Origin: Vicia villosa
Taxonomy: Eukaryota; Streptophyta; Magnoliopsida; Fabales; Fabaceae
Direction: 5' to 3'
NCBI RefSeq assembly: GCF_029867415.1
Contig: NW_026705313.1
Coordinates: forward strand, 620,001 to 684,000
Length of the DNA stretch: 64,000 nucleotides
Position 1 is the stretch's first letter; each line of letters begins with the position of its first letter. The notes under the pieces were generated by a model, which searched no databases, was not told the DNA's origin, and was given only the letters and a program-made list of their open reading frames with translations. The translations under genes and the position numbers were made by a program. This document shows, in pieces, positions 46,469-59,041 of the stretch.

Positions 46469-47118
46469 CTATACAATACATTGTTCTTCTTTATTTTTCT
46501 TTTCTGAATAAACTGAATCGATTATGAAACTAACATGATGAAAAAGAAACAAAATCGATGCGATACATTTATGTTCCTCCTTTTTATTTTCTTAATGAAC
46601 TAAATTGATTTTTAAACACACATTATGAGAATGAAACAAATCGATGAAATACATTGTTGTTCTTCATTTTTCTATTTTGAGTTAATTGAAATTATTTTGA
46701 AACAAACATGATGAAAATGAAACAAGATCAATGCAATACATTATTGTTTTTATTTTTATTTTCTAAATAATATGAATAGAACAAGATCGATGCAATACAT
46801 TACTATCCTTCATTTTGTTTTCTGAATTATATGAATTGATTCTGAAACAAACATGTTGAGAATGAAACAAGATCTATGGGATACATTGTTTTTCTTCAAT
46901 TTTCTTTTCTAAATGAACAAAATTGATTCTAAAACGAACAAGATGATAAAGAAAAAAGATTGATGAAATACATTACTATTCTTCGTATTTCTATTCTAAA
47001 TGAACAGAATTGATTCTTAAACGAACTTGATGAGAGTGAAACAAGGTCGGCGCTATACATTGTTGTTCCTCATTTTTCTTTTCTGAATGAACTAAATTGA
47101 TTTAGAAACGAACATGAT
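46469..47118 (+). repeat. 87-bp satellite block S1, right part
   Basis: Continues the satellite interrupted by E3 (GATCTATACAATACATTGTT, then diverged units). With the left part it totals about 1.36 kb. Confidence 0.88.
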
Positions 47119-47685
47119 CAGAAAGCACCGAGTGAGTTCTGAGCCGAGACAGAGAGTGAATCTTTCTTTTGGTTGATCAATATTTTTTTCTTCTTCATTT
47201 CTAAAAGAATCGATTAGGTAGAAGAAGGTTTCAACGTGGAGTGAGGTTTGGTGTTTTGAATTATTAACCGTTCATTTATTATTTGAATGATAAGGGGTGA
47301 CCGATTCCTCCTTAGGACCACGAAATCAACACCCTCTACATGCTTTGTTACACATCCTTTAACCCTGTTTTGTTTTTTCTTCATTTTTTTAGTTATGTGG
47401 ATTGGGCCTTTATCTTAGGTCCAATAGGTTACAAAATTCACACCTTTCCGTTTTCTTTTTATATCCCACTTTTCTTTGTATTTTTTTTACAATAGGCTTT
47501 ACTTTTTGTTCATCTTGCCTATACATGTATTTGAATTTAACCATAAATCTGTGTTTAGGATACATATTGATCATGTTGCGTCAAAGACATTAGCTGTGGA
47601 GGAGTCGTGTCACTAAACTCGTAAATGGTTTATAAAGAATGAAACAGGTTTTGAAGATGAGATGTAACACTTAACCTAGATAGTC
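47119..47685 (+). repeat. U2 leader block
   Basis: Starts at AGAAAGCACCGAGTGAG. It contains TGAATCTTTCTTTTGGTTGATC, ACCGATTCCTCCTTAGGACC, ATTGGGCC and its partner GGTCCAAT, and GTGTTTAGGATACATATTGA. It is highly similar in the U3 and U4 leaders. It may descend from the 5' region of the original resistance gene, but no TATA box or start was fixed. Confidence 0.8.
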
Positions 47686-48688
47686 CATGTTCAAGAACGT
47701 GATGAACATGATATTGCAATGTTAAACACTTGGGGCAAAAAGTGCAAACCAGATGTTGATGATTGGTTAGAAGAATCACGAGAATTGAAAGACACATTAG
47801 ATTTGGATATCTCAAATGAAATTAATGACTTGATCAAACAAATGAAATGCCATCAACAAGAGAAACCTCTTACTATGTCAATTGAGATTATTAGAAACAG
47901 CTTAGACATGCACATTTAAGAAATCTTAGGGCTTTTAGCCGATGACCCAGTCTTTCTCATTGGCTTACTTGGAATGGGGGGGGGGGGGTGGGGAAAACTC
48001 TATTGGCAACTCTTGTGGAGAATGTAATGAAAAGTAAAGGACATTTCAAATAAGTGTTTTGGGTCAAAGAATCCTTTAATTCTAGCATCTCAAACTTGAA
48101 AAGTGATACCGCAAAAAGAATATGTTTGAAGCTCAAAGAAGAGGGTGAGAAAATTAGAGCAGAAGAATTGTCTTCAGCATTGGAGAAAAAATTATTTATT
48201 ATTATTATGAGTGATATATGGAATACGTCAATTTGGACAAGGTGGGAATTCATCCAAGAGTAAACGGGCTTAAAGTGATTATAACAATTTGTTTTAAACT
48301 TTTTTGTTAACAAATGAGTTCTCTACCCGATCACATAATAACCGCTATACCTCTCAGTTTATGTAAAGTTAAAAGTGGTGATGAAGATTGGAAGTTGTTT
48401 GTACTAGAAATTGGACATGGTGGAACACCTAAGACACTTATTCTTGAAGTAAATAATGTTGCAAGATGTACTGTAAAGGGATGTGACAGCTTACCGCTTG
48501 GAAATTGTTGGATGGCTGGAACAATGAAAGGTAATGAGGATATTCATCAATGGAGGCATACATTTAAGAAACAAAAAAAATGAAAATGGGATAAGAGATG
48601 GTAGAAGAATTATTTAAAGTATTAAGACGTAGTTATGATAATTTGATGGAAAGTAACTTGCAAGATTGTTTATTTATATTATGCATTG
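47686..48688 (+). pseudogene. U2: CC-NB-ARC fragment
   Basis: Same order of motifs as U1. Its breaks include a TAA after LDMHI (47917-47919) and a run of 13 G in the P-loop (47976-47988) where the other copies have GGGAGGGG. There is also a TAA in the FK-VFW stretch as in U1, MSDIW for MDDIW in kinase-2, and the shared frameshift after it. GLPL reads SLPLGN. It ends at LQDCLFILCIVF, then satellite. Confidence 0.85.
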
Positions 48689-49850
48689 TTTTTCTTTTCT
48701 TAAAGAACATAGTTGATTTTGAAACAAATATGATGAGAATTAACCAAAATCGATGCAATACATTGATGTTCTTCATTTTTCTATTCTGAATGAATTGAAT
48801 TGATTCTGAAACGAATAAGATGAGAATGAAACAAGATCGATACAATACATTATTGTTCTTCCTTTTTCTTTTCTGAATGAACTGAATTAATTTTGAATAA
48901 AACATAAAGAGAATGAAACAAGATCGGTGCAATACATTGATGTTCATGAATTTTCTTTTCTGAATGATATGAATTGATTCTCAAAATGAAACAAGACTGA
49001 TGCAATACATTATTGTTCGTCATTTTTCTTTTCTGAATGATATAATTTGATTCTGAAACAAACATAATGAGAATGGAACAAGATCGATGCATTTCATTTT
49101 TGTTTTCTGTATGAACTGGATTTATTCTGAAATGAAAATAATGAGAATGAAACAAGATGGATGAAATACATTGTTGTTCTTTATTTTTATTTTTAAATGA
49201 ATTGAATTGATTTTGAAACGAACATGATCAGAATGAAACAAGATTGATGCATTACATCATTTCTGAATGAACAAGATTGTTTCATTCGATGCGATACATT
49301 GATGTTCTTCCTTTTTATTTTCTAAATGAACTAAATTTATTTTTAAACAAACAATATGAGAATGAAACAAATCGATGAAATACATTGTTGTTCTTCATTT
49401 TTCTATTTTGAGTGAATTGAAATTATTTTGAAACAAACATGATGAAAATGAAACAAGATCATTGCAATACATTGTTGTTTTTATTTTTATTTCTTGAATA
49501 ATATGAATAGAGCAAGATCGATGCAATACATTACTGTCCTTCATTTTGTTTTCTGAATTATATGAATTGATTTTGAAACGAACATGTTGAGAATGAAACA
49601 AGATCTATGCGATACATTGTTTTTCTTCATTTTTCTTTTCTAAATGAACAAAATTGATTCTAAAACGAACAAGATGATAAAGAAAAAGATTGATGAAATA
49701 CATTACTAATCTTCGTTTTTCTATTCTAAATGAACATAATTGATTCTAAAAGGAACTTGATGAGAGTGAAACAAGGTCGGTGCAATACATTGTTGTTTCT
49801 CATTTTTCTTTTATGAATGAACTAAATTGATTTAGAAACGAACATGATCA
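48689..49850 (+). repeat. 87-bp satellite block S2
   Basis: About 1.16 kb, some 200 bases (two to three units) shorter than S1 and S3. Near 49266-49290 an odd join forms the inverted repeat GAATGAACAA..TTGTTTCATTC, the likely scar of the lost units. Confidence 0.88.
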
Positions 49851-50417
49851 GAAAGCACCGAGTGAGATCTGAGCAGAGTGAGAGAGTGAATCTTTCTTTT
49901 GGTTGATCAATTTTTTCTTCTTCTTAATTTCTATAAAAATTGACTTAGGTAGAAGAAGGTTTCAACGTAGAGTGAGGTTTGATGTTTTGAATTATTAACC
50001 GTTCATTTTTTATTTGAATGATAAGGGGTGACCGATTCCTCCTTAAGACCACGGAATCAACACCCTCTACATGCTTTGTTACACATCCTTTAACCCTCTT
50101 TTGTTTTTTTTTCCGTTTTTTTAGTTATGTGGATTGGGCCTTTAACTTAGGTCCAATAGGTAACTAAATTCACACCTTTCAGTTTTCTTTTTATATCCCA
50201 CTTTTCTTTGTATTTTTTTTACAATAGGCTTTACTTTTTATTCATCTTGCCTATTCATGTATTTGAATTTAACCATTAATTCGTGTTTAGGATACATATT
50301 AATCATGTTGCGTCAAAGACATTAGCTGTGGAGGAGTCATGTCACTAAACTCGTGAATGGTTTATAAACAATGGAACAGGTTTTGAAGATGAGATGTAAC
50401 GCTTAACCTAAATAGTC
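49851..50417 (+). repeat. U3 leader block
   Basis: Nearly the same as the U2 leader, from GCACCGAGTGAGATC through TGGATTGGGCCTTTAACTTA to GATGAGATGTAACGCTTAAC. No gene of its own. Confidence 0.8.
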
Positions 50418-51426
50418 CATGAGCTAGAACGCGATGAACATGATATTGCAATGTTAAACACTTGGGGCAAAAAGTGCAAACTAGATGTTGATGATTGGTT
50501 AGAAGAATTACGAGAATTGAAAAACACATTGGATCTGGATATCTCAAATGAAATTAATTACTTGATCAAACAAATGAAATGCCATCAACAAGAGAAACCT
50601 CTTACTATGTCAACTGAGATTATTAGAAGCACCTTAGACATGCACATTTAATTTTTTTTAGGGCTTTTAGCCGATGACCCAGTCTTTCTCTTTGGCTTAC
50701 TTGGAATGGGAGGGGTGGGGAAAACTCTATTGGCAATTCTTGTAGAGAATGTAATGAAAAGTACAGGACATTACAAATCAGTGTTTTGGGTCACGGTATC
50801 CTTTAATTTTAGCATCTCAAACTTGCAAAGTGATACCGCATCAAGAATATGTTTGAAGCTCAAAGAAGACAATGAGAAAGTTAGAGCAGGAGAATTGTCT
50901 TCAGCATTGGAGAAAAAACTATTTATTATTATTATTATTATTATTATGGATGATAGTTGGAATACGTCAATTTGGACAAGGTGGGAATTCATCCAAGAGT
51001 AAACGGGCTTAAAGTGATTATAACAATTTGTTTTAAACATTTTTGTCAACAAATGAGTTCTCTACCCGATCACATAATAACCGTTATACCTCCCAGTTTA
51101 TGTAAAGTTAAAAGTGGTGATGAAGATTGGAAGTTATTTGTACTAGAAATTGGACATGGTGGAACACCTAAGACACTTATTCTTGAAGTAAAAAATGTTG
51201 CATGATGTACTGTAAAGGGATGTGACGGCTTACCACTTGGAAATTGTTGGATGGCTGGAACAATGAAAGGTATTGATGATATTCATCAATGGAGGAATAC
51301 ATTTAAGAAACAAAAATAATGGAAATGAGATAAGAGATGGTAGAAGAATTATTTAAAGTATTAAGACGCAGCTATAATAATTTGATGGAAAGTAACTTGC
51401 AAGATTGTTTTTTTATATTATGCATT
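50418..51426 (+). pseudogene. U3: CC-NB-ARC fragment with isoleucine run in kinase-2
   Basis: P-loop GMGGVGKT is intact and the FKSVFW-type stretch is open here (YKSVFWVTVSF). The kinase-2 strand is stretched to seven isoleucines before MDDSW by ATT repeats (50931-50948). The same one-base frameshift as U1 follows. A further stop is TGA at 51203-51205 in the VKNVA part. It ends ELFKVLRRSYNNL..LQDC, then satellite. Confidence 0.86.
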
Positions 51427-52795
51427 GTTTTTCTTTTCTTAAAGAACATAGTTGATTTTGAAACAAATATGATGAGAATTAACCAAAATCGATGCAATAC
51501 ATTGATGTTCTTCATTTTTCTATTATGAATGATTTGAATTGATGATGAAACGAATAAGATGAGAATGAAACAAGATCGATGCAATACATTATTGTTCTTC
51601 CTTTTTCTTTTCTGAATGAACTGAATTAATTTTGAATCGAACATGATGAGAATGAGACAGGATCGATGCAATACAGATGTTCATGAATTTTCTTTTCTGA
51701 ATGATATGAATTGATTCTCAAAATGAAACAAGATTGATGCAATACATTATTGTTCGTCATTTTTCTTTTCTGAATGATATAATTTGATTCTGAAACAAAC
51801 ATAATGAGAATTGAACAAGATTGATGCATTCCATTTTTTTTCTATATGAACTGGTTTTATTCTGAAATGAAAATAATGAGAATGAAACAAGATGGATGCA
51901 ATACATTGTTGTTCTTTTTTTTCTTTTATAAATGAATTGAATTGATTTTGAAACGAACATGATGAGAATGAAACAAGATTGATGCATTACATTGTTCTTA
52001 TTCATTTTTCATTTTTGAATGAACTGAATTAATTCTGAAACAAAATGATGGGAATGAAACAAGATCTATGCAATACATTGTTGTTCTTCATATTTCTTTT
52101 ATGAATAAACTGAATTAGTTATGAAATGAACATGATGAGAATGAAACAAGATCTATACAATACATTGTTGTTCTTTATTTTTCTTTTCTGAATAAATTGA
52201 ATCGATTCTAAAACTAACATGATGAGAATGAAACAAAATCGATGCGATAAGTTGATGTTCTTCCTTTTTATTTTCTTAATGAACTAAATTTATTTTTAAA
52301 CAAACAATATGAGAATGAAACAAATCGATGAAATACATTGTTGTTCTTCATTTTTCTATTTTGAGTGAATTGAAATTATTTTGAAACAAACATGATGAAA
52401 ATGAAACAAGATCAATGCAATACATTGTTGTTTTTATTTATATTTCTTCAATAATATGAATAGAGCAAGATCGATGCAATACATTACTGTCCTTCATTTT
52501 GTTTTCTGAATTATATGAATTGATTTTGAAACGAACATGTTGAGAATGAAACAAGATCTATGCGATACATTGTTTTTCTTCATTTTTCTTTTCTAAATGA
52601 ACAAAATTGATTCTAAAACGAACAAGATGATAAAGAAAAAGATTGATGAAATACATTACTAATCTTCGTTTTTCTATTCTAAATGAACATAATTGATTCT
52701 GAAAGGAACTTGATGAGAGTGAAACAAGGTCGGTGCAATACATTGTTGTTCCTCATTTTTCTTTTCTGAATGAACTAAATTGATTTAGTAACGAA
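51427..52795 (+). repeat. 87-bp satellite block S3
   Basis: About 1.37 kb, 15-16 units; the most complete uninterrupted block in the window. The order of diverged units parallels S1 (for example the AAAATGATGGGAATG unit followed by the TATGAATAAACTGAATTAG unit), showing that whole blocks were duplicated together with the gene fragment. Confidence 0.9.
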
Positions 52796-53367
52796 CATGA
52801 TTAGAAAGCACCGAGTGAGATCTGAGCAGAGTGAGAGAGTGAATCTTTCTTTTGGTTGATCAATTTTTCTTCTTCTTAATTTCTAAACAAATTGACTTAG
52901 GTAGAAGAATGTTTCAACGTAGAGTGAGGTTTAATGTTTTGAATTATTAACCGTTCATTTTTTATTTGAATGATAAGGGGTGACCGATTCCTCCTTAAGA
53001 CCACAGAATCAACACCCTCTACATGCTTTGTTACACATCCTTTAACCCTCTTTTGTTTTATTTCGTTTTTTTAGTTATGTGGATTGGGCCTTTAACTTAG
53101 GTCCAATAGGTAACTAAATTCACACCTTTCTGTTTTCTTTTTATATCCCACTTTTCTTTGTATTTTTTTTACAATAGGCTTTACTTTTTATCCATCTTGC
53201 CTATTCATGTATTTGAATTTAACCATTAATCCGTGTTTAGGATACATATTAATCATGTTGAGTCAAAGAAATTAGCTGTGGAGGAGTCGTGTCACTAAAC
53301 TCGTGAATGGTTAATAAATAATGGAACAGGTTTTGAAGATGAGATGTAACGCTTAACCTAAATAGTC
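52796..53367 (+). repeat. U4 leader block
   Basis: Very close to the U3 leader; small differences only (for example GTTTAATGTTTTG for GTTTGATGTTTTG). No gene of its own. Confidence 0.8.
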
Positions 53368-54376
53368 CATGAGCTAGAACGTGATGAACATGATATTGCA
53401 ATGTTAAACACTTGGGGCAAAAAATGCAAACTAGATGTTGATGATTGGTTAGAAGAATTACGATAATTGAAAGACACATTGGATCAGGATATCTCAAATG
53501 AAATTAATAACTTGATCAAACAAATGAAATGCCATCAACAAGAGAAACCTCTTACTATGTCAACTAATATTATTAGAAGCACCTTAGACATGCACATTTA
53601 ACAAAATTTTAGGGCTTTTAGCCGATGACCCAGTCTTTCTCATTGGCTTACTTGGAATGGGAGGGGTGGGGAAAACTCTATTGGCAATTCTTGTGGAGAA
53701 TATAATGAAAAGTAAAGGACATTACAAATCAGTGTTTTGGGTCACGGTATCCTTTAATTTTAGCATCTCAAACTTGCAAAGTGATACCGCAAAAAGAATA
53801 TGTTTGAAGCTCAAAGAAGACGGTGAGAAAATTAGAGCAGAAGAATTGTCTTCAGCATTGGAGAAAAAATTATTTATTATTATTATTATGGATGATAGTT
53901 GGAATACGTCAATTTGGACAAGGTGGGAATTCATCCAAGAGTAAACGGGCTTAAAGTGATTATAATAATTTGTTTTAAACATTTTTGTCAACAAATGAGT
54001 TCTCTACCCGATCACATAATAACCGTTATACCTCTCAGTTTATGTAAAGTTAAAAGTGGTGATGATGATTGGAAGTTGTTTGTACTAGAAATTGGACATG
54101 GTGGAACACCTAAGACACTTATTCTTGAAGGAAAAAATGTTGCAAGATGTACTGTAAAGGGATGTGACGGCTTACCGCTTGGAAATTGTTGGATGGCTGG
54201 AACAATGAAAGGTATTGATGATATTCATCAATGGAGCCATGGAGGCATACATTTAAGAAACAAAAATAATGGAAATGGGATAAGAGATGGTAGAAGAATT
54301 ATTTAAAGTATTAAGACACAGTTATGATAATTTGATGGAAAGTAACTTGCAAGATTGTTTTTTTATATTATGCATT
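53368..54376 (+). pseudogene. U4: CC-NB-ARC fragment
   Basis: P-loop GMGGVGKT intact, YKSVFWVTVSF open, kinase-2 with four isoleucines (FIIIIMDDSW), shared frameshift after it, GLPL as GLPLGN. An early TAA (CGATAA, about 53461-53466) breaks the coiled-coil part. A 9-base insert (GGAGCCATG, near 54233) occurs after HQW and puts the following HTFKKQK out of frame. It ends ELFKVLRHSYDNL..LQDC. Confidence 0.86.
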
Positions 54377-54536
54377 GTTTTTCGTTTCTTAAAGAACATA
54401 GTTGATTTTGAAACAAATATGATGAGAATTAACCAAAATCGATGCAATACATTTATGTTCTTCACTTTTCTATTCTGAATGAATTGAATTGATTCTGAAA
54501 CGAATAAGATGAGAATGAAACAAGATCAGAATGATT
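54377..54536 (+). repeat. 87-bp satellite block S4, left part
   Basis: Fewer than two units before the E4 copia element; the block resumes at 59540. Confidence 0.85.
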
Positions 54537-55014
54537 CTAGTATGGTCGAAGGGTAGCTTCTTGGTTCGACAGTTCGACAGAGTTAAGCATGAAGTCGAAG
54601 GTTGTTCACATGCTTGTGTCAAAGTGTGCATGCTGTAGTGGAAGATGGGTCTAGCATGCAGATGTCGAAGATGCTAGGGTTGTTAGCATGTTAAATTAGG
54701 TTTTAGTGTTTAAATCCTAATTTGTTAAGTTAGCTTGTTTATTAAGTTGGCTTGTGTAATGGGCCTTGCTGAAAAAGCCCATTAGTTAGTATGTTAGGTC
54801 TTATTATAAATAACATACTAGCCTCTCATCATTGCTAAGCTGCAAATCCTAATTTAGGGTGAGAGAGGTTATTTGTTATTCTTGTAAACTTGTAATCTTG
54901 TTTTAAGAGAAAGTAAAAGAATAGCAGTTATAACCAATTCTTGTGTTCCTCTTCTTCCTTGTCCTTTATTCATCCCTTATTTTATACTTTGTTAGTGGCA
55001 TTGAATTCACAACA
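54537..55014 (+). repeat. E4 5' LTR, left end missing
   Basis: Matches the 3' LTR from CTAGTATGGTCGAAGGGTAG to TTCACAACA. The expected opening TGTGAGATATTGGATC is replaced by satellite-like CAGAATGAT, so the left edge was lost or overwritten. A TATA-like TTATTATAAATAAC lies at about 54801-54814. Confidence 0.85.
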
Positions 55015-55029
55015 AATTGATGCGGTGAG

Positions 55030-55789
55030 CATGGAGAAGATACCTTCAACAAAGTATGAGATTGAAAAGTTCACCGGAGTGAATGATTTTGGTCTGTGGC
55101 GCTTGAAGATGAAAGCCCTACTGGTTCAACAGGGTTTTTTGGAAGCGTTGAAGGGAGAGGCAGCCATGAATGCAGAATTGACGGCAGCGGAGAAGACGAA
55201 TATGATCGAGAAAGCACACAACGCAATTTTGTTGAGCCTTGGTGATAAGGTTCTCCGGCAGGTATCAAAGGAGATGACGACATCAGGGTTATGGGTGAAA
55301 CTTGAAAGTTTGTATATGACCAAATCGCTGGTAAATCGACTCTACCTGAAGCAAGCTTTATATTCATTCAAGATGATTGAAGACAAAGTGTTAGCTGAGC
55401 AGTTGGATATGTTCAACAAGCTGATTCTTGATCTTGAAAATATTGATGTGAAGATCGATGATGAAGATCAAGCATTGTTACTATTGTGTTCTTTGCCTCG
55501 ATCACATGCTCACTTCAAAGAAACTCTCCTGTATGGAAGGGAGTCCCTGACCTTTGAAGAAGTTCAATCAACCCTGTATTCTAAGGACTTAAACGAACGA
55601 AAGGAGCATAAACCTTCGACTGTCGGCGAAGGTTTGGCCGTTAAAGGAAAACTCTTACGAAAGGATGGTAAGTTTGACAAGAAGAAGGGCAAAAGCCAGT
55701 CGAAGTCTTATAGTGGCGAAGCATCTGGCATTCGATGCTATCATTGTAAGAAGGAGGGTCACACAAGAAAGGTGTGCCTGAACGCCTGA
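55030..55789 (+). pseudogene. E4 gag
   Basis: ATG at 55030 opens the Gag frame (FTGVNDFGLWRLKMKAL.., LYLKQALYSFKM, DEDQALLLLCSLPRSH). It runs through the point where E3 is frameshifted and reaches the zinc knuckle CYHCKKEGHTRKVC. A one-base change of frame then gives a stop at 55787-55789. This copy shows that E3 lost one base near 45450. Role: particle shell and RNA binding. Confidence 0.85.
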
Positions 55790-58700
55790 AAGATCATGGA
55801 GGTAAGGATAGTGGCAATGCAGCCATTGTTCAATATGATTTCGAATCATCTGATGTTCTTGTGGTTTCAAGCAGTGACACGAGAAGAGAGTGGATTATGG
55901 ATTCAGGTTGCACTTGGCACATGACTCCAAACAAAGACTTGTTCGAGGAATTATGTGATCAAGATGGTGGATCAGTATTGTTGGGAAACAACAAGGCTTG
56001 CAAGATTGCAGGTGTTGGATCTGTGAGGTTCAAACTCCATGATGAGTCAATAAGGTTGTTGACTGAAGTCAGGTATGTTCCTGATTTGAAGAGAAATCTA
56101 CTTTCTCTTGGTGAATTCGACAAGAAAGGATATGTTTTCCAAGGAGAGAAAAGTATCCTAAGAGTCATGAAGGGTTCAAAGGAAGTTTTGAGAGGCGTGA
56201 AGAAACAAGGCTTGTATACCCTTGAGGCTAAAGTTGTAAGTGGTTCGACAAATGTTGCATCCACGAAACCTTTGTCGAAGACAGAAATCTGGCACATGAG
56301 ATTGGGCCATGTTAGTGAAAGGGGTCTGGTCGAATTAGGAAAACAAAATCTGCTTGGTGGAGACAAAGTCGAAAAGCTGAAGTTTTGTGAACCGTGTGTA
56401 CTTGGAAAATCTTGCAGAGTGATGTTCAACAAAGGCAAACAAACAACACATGGATCCCTTGATTACATCCATGCTGATCTTTGGGGGCCTGCAAGGTGTC
56501 CATCACATTCAAGAGCAAGGTATTTTCTATCCATAGTAGATGATTATTCCAGAAAATTATGGGTATTCATCCAGAAGACAAAGGATGAAACTTTTGAGAA
56601 TTTCAAAAGTTGGAAGACTCTAGTTGAAAATTAGAATGGCAGAAAGGTCAAGAGGTTGAGAACCGACAATGGCCTTGAATTTTGCAATGAGGCATTCGAT
56701 AGTTTTTGTGCTGCCTCTGGTATTGCAAGGCATAGAACTACTGCAGGTACTCCACAGCAAAATGGTTTGGCTGAAAGGTTTAATCGAACTATTTTGGAGA
56801 GAGTCAGATGCATGTTGACTAGTGTTGGACTAAAGGTGTTCTGGGCTGAGGCTGTTTCGACATACACATATCTGATAAACAGATGTTCTTCGACAGCGTT
56901 AGATATGGAGACACCTGAAGAAGTTTGGTCGGGACATCCACCAGATCTCGACAAACTGAGAGTATTTGGCTGCGTAGCCTATGCTCACATTAGGCAAGAC
57001 AAGGTCGAACCTAGAGCTCTGAAATGCGTGTTCATGGGATACCCTGAAGGAGTCAAAGCTTATAGGCTATGGTGCCTAGAGCCAGGTCACAGGAGGTGTA
57101 TCACCAGTCGAGATGTAGTTTTCAATGAAGCTGAAATGGCTTTTAAGAAAATTGTTGATGTTGGTCGAAGTACAGAAACAATCTGACGAAGAGCTGGAAC
57201 AGGTAGAGATTCCTGTTGAGGTGGAGCATGTTGATGCTGAATTGCATATCCCTGATGAAGTCAAAGAAGAAGCAGAAGATGCTGAGGAAGTTGAGGAAAC
57301 TGACGATGACTACCTATTATCGAGAGATAGGTCGAGAAGAGTCATAAAGGCACCTTAGAGACTTGGGTATGCAGATCTTATAGCTTATCCTTAATCTCTG
57401 CAAGTGAGGTTCTAGACGAAGAACCTAGAGACTACAAGGAAGTTATGAGGAGTCGAAATAAGACTGAATGGATGAAAGCCATGGATGATGAGATGAAATC
57501 CCTTCATGATAATCACACTTGGGAACTGATCAAGAAACCTGCTGGGGCAAGGTTAGTCAGCTGTAAATGGATTTTCAAAGTTAAGGAAGGAATTGAAGGA
57601 GTGACGTCGAAAAGATACAAGGCAAGGTTAGTTGCAAGGGGTTTCACTCAGAAAGAAGGTGTCGACTTCAATGATGTGTTTTCTCCTGTTGTGAAGCATA
57701 GGTCCATTCGAATGTTACTTGTCATGGTGGCACAGTTCGATCTTGAACTGGAACAGATGGATGTGAAGACTGCATTCTTGTATGGTGATCTAGATGAAAC
57801 GATCCTGATGAGGCAACCTGAAGGGTATGTCGAAAAGGGGAAGGAAGATTGTGTGTGCAAGTTAAAGAGATATTTGTATGGGCTGAAACAATCTCCTCGA
57901 CAGTGGAATAGGAGATTCGACAAGTTCATGGCACGCATAAGTTTCATTAGAAGTTAGTTCAACCACAGCGTTTACTTCAGATTTCGACCTGGTAATTCAT
58001 TGGTTATTTTGTTGCTTTATGTGGATGATATTCTCATAGCAAGCAACAATGTTGAAGATGTGACGAGGGTGAAGGTTGAACTCAATAAGGAGTTCGATAT
58101 GAAGGATCTGGGAGCTGCTTCCAGGATTCTTGGAATTGACATTCAAAGAGATAGAAAGAAGTCAAAGTTTTGCTTATCTCAAGAGGCATATCTACGAAAG
58201 ATTCTCGAAAAGTTTGGTATGTCGAATTCGAAGCCATTTGTGACTCCAACAAACCCTCAATTCAAGCTGAGTATTGATCAGTGTCCCAGTACTGATGTTG
58301 AAAGAGCCTATATGAATAGCATTCCGTATGCTAATATAGTTGGTTCTTTGATGTATGCTATGGTCTGTACCAGACCCGACATAGCATATGCAGTAAGTCT
58401 TGTAAGCAGGTACATGGCGAATCCTGGAAAGGCTCACTGGCAAGCATTGAAGTGGATTTTAAGGTACATAAATGGGTCTCTAAACAGAGTCCTAATTTAT
58501 GGTGGAGCCTTTGGTGAAGATAGTAAAGCAGTAATAAAAGGATATGTCGACTCTGATTATGCAGTTTGTATGGATTCCAGAAAATCTATTTCTGGATATG
58601 TTTTCACTATGTTTGGCACTACAATTAGTTGGAAAGCAACACTTCAGAAGGTTGTTGCTCTATCAACCACTGAAGCGGAGTATATTGCCCTAACTGAAGC

Positions 58701-58975
58701 TGTGAAAGAAGAATTGTGGCTTGAAGGTTTTGCGAAGGAGCTAAAACTTCAAGGTCGAGGTATCACTGTTAAATGTGATAGTCAGAGTGCAATACACCTG
58801 TCGAAGAATTCAGCCTATCATGAGCGAACTAAGCACATTGATGTGAGGCTGCATTTCGTTAGAGGAGTAATCGAGCGTGGAGAAGTCCAAGTTGGTTTTG
58901 ACTGAAGACAATGCTGCTGATATGATCACCAAGACATTGCCGAGTTGCATGTTTTTCCACTGTATGCAGTTGATA
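55774..58975 (+). pseudogene. E4 pol, three nonsense codons and at least three frame changes
   Basis: The protease keeps D-S-G (WIMDSGCTWHM). Integrase has HMRLGH..CEPC, HADLWGP, then TAG at 56632-56634, then RTDNGLEF and NGLAERFN. A frame change follows near 57180, then TAG at 57356-57358. Reverse transcriptase has CKWIFKVKEG, then TAG at 57955-57957, then YVDD (58019-58030). RNase H is DSQSAIHLSKNSAYH. A frame change near 58890 removes the normal end. All three TAG codons stand where E3 has CAG. A coding product is not possible without readthrough. Confidence 0.88.
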
Positions 58976-59041
58976 AAGCTGCATGAAGAAAGCTAGTTTG
59001 TTCCCTTGATGTAGTAGAGTTATAGATCCAAGGTGGAGAGT

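Noticed and set aside
54941..55029. Upstream extension of the E4 gag frame into the LTR
   Set aside because: The frame is open by chance through the LTR end. The ATG at 55030 matches the place where Gag homology with E3 begins.
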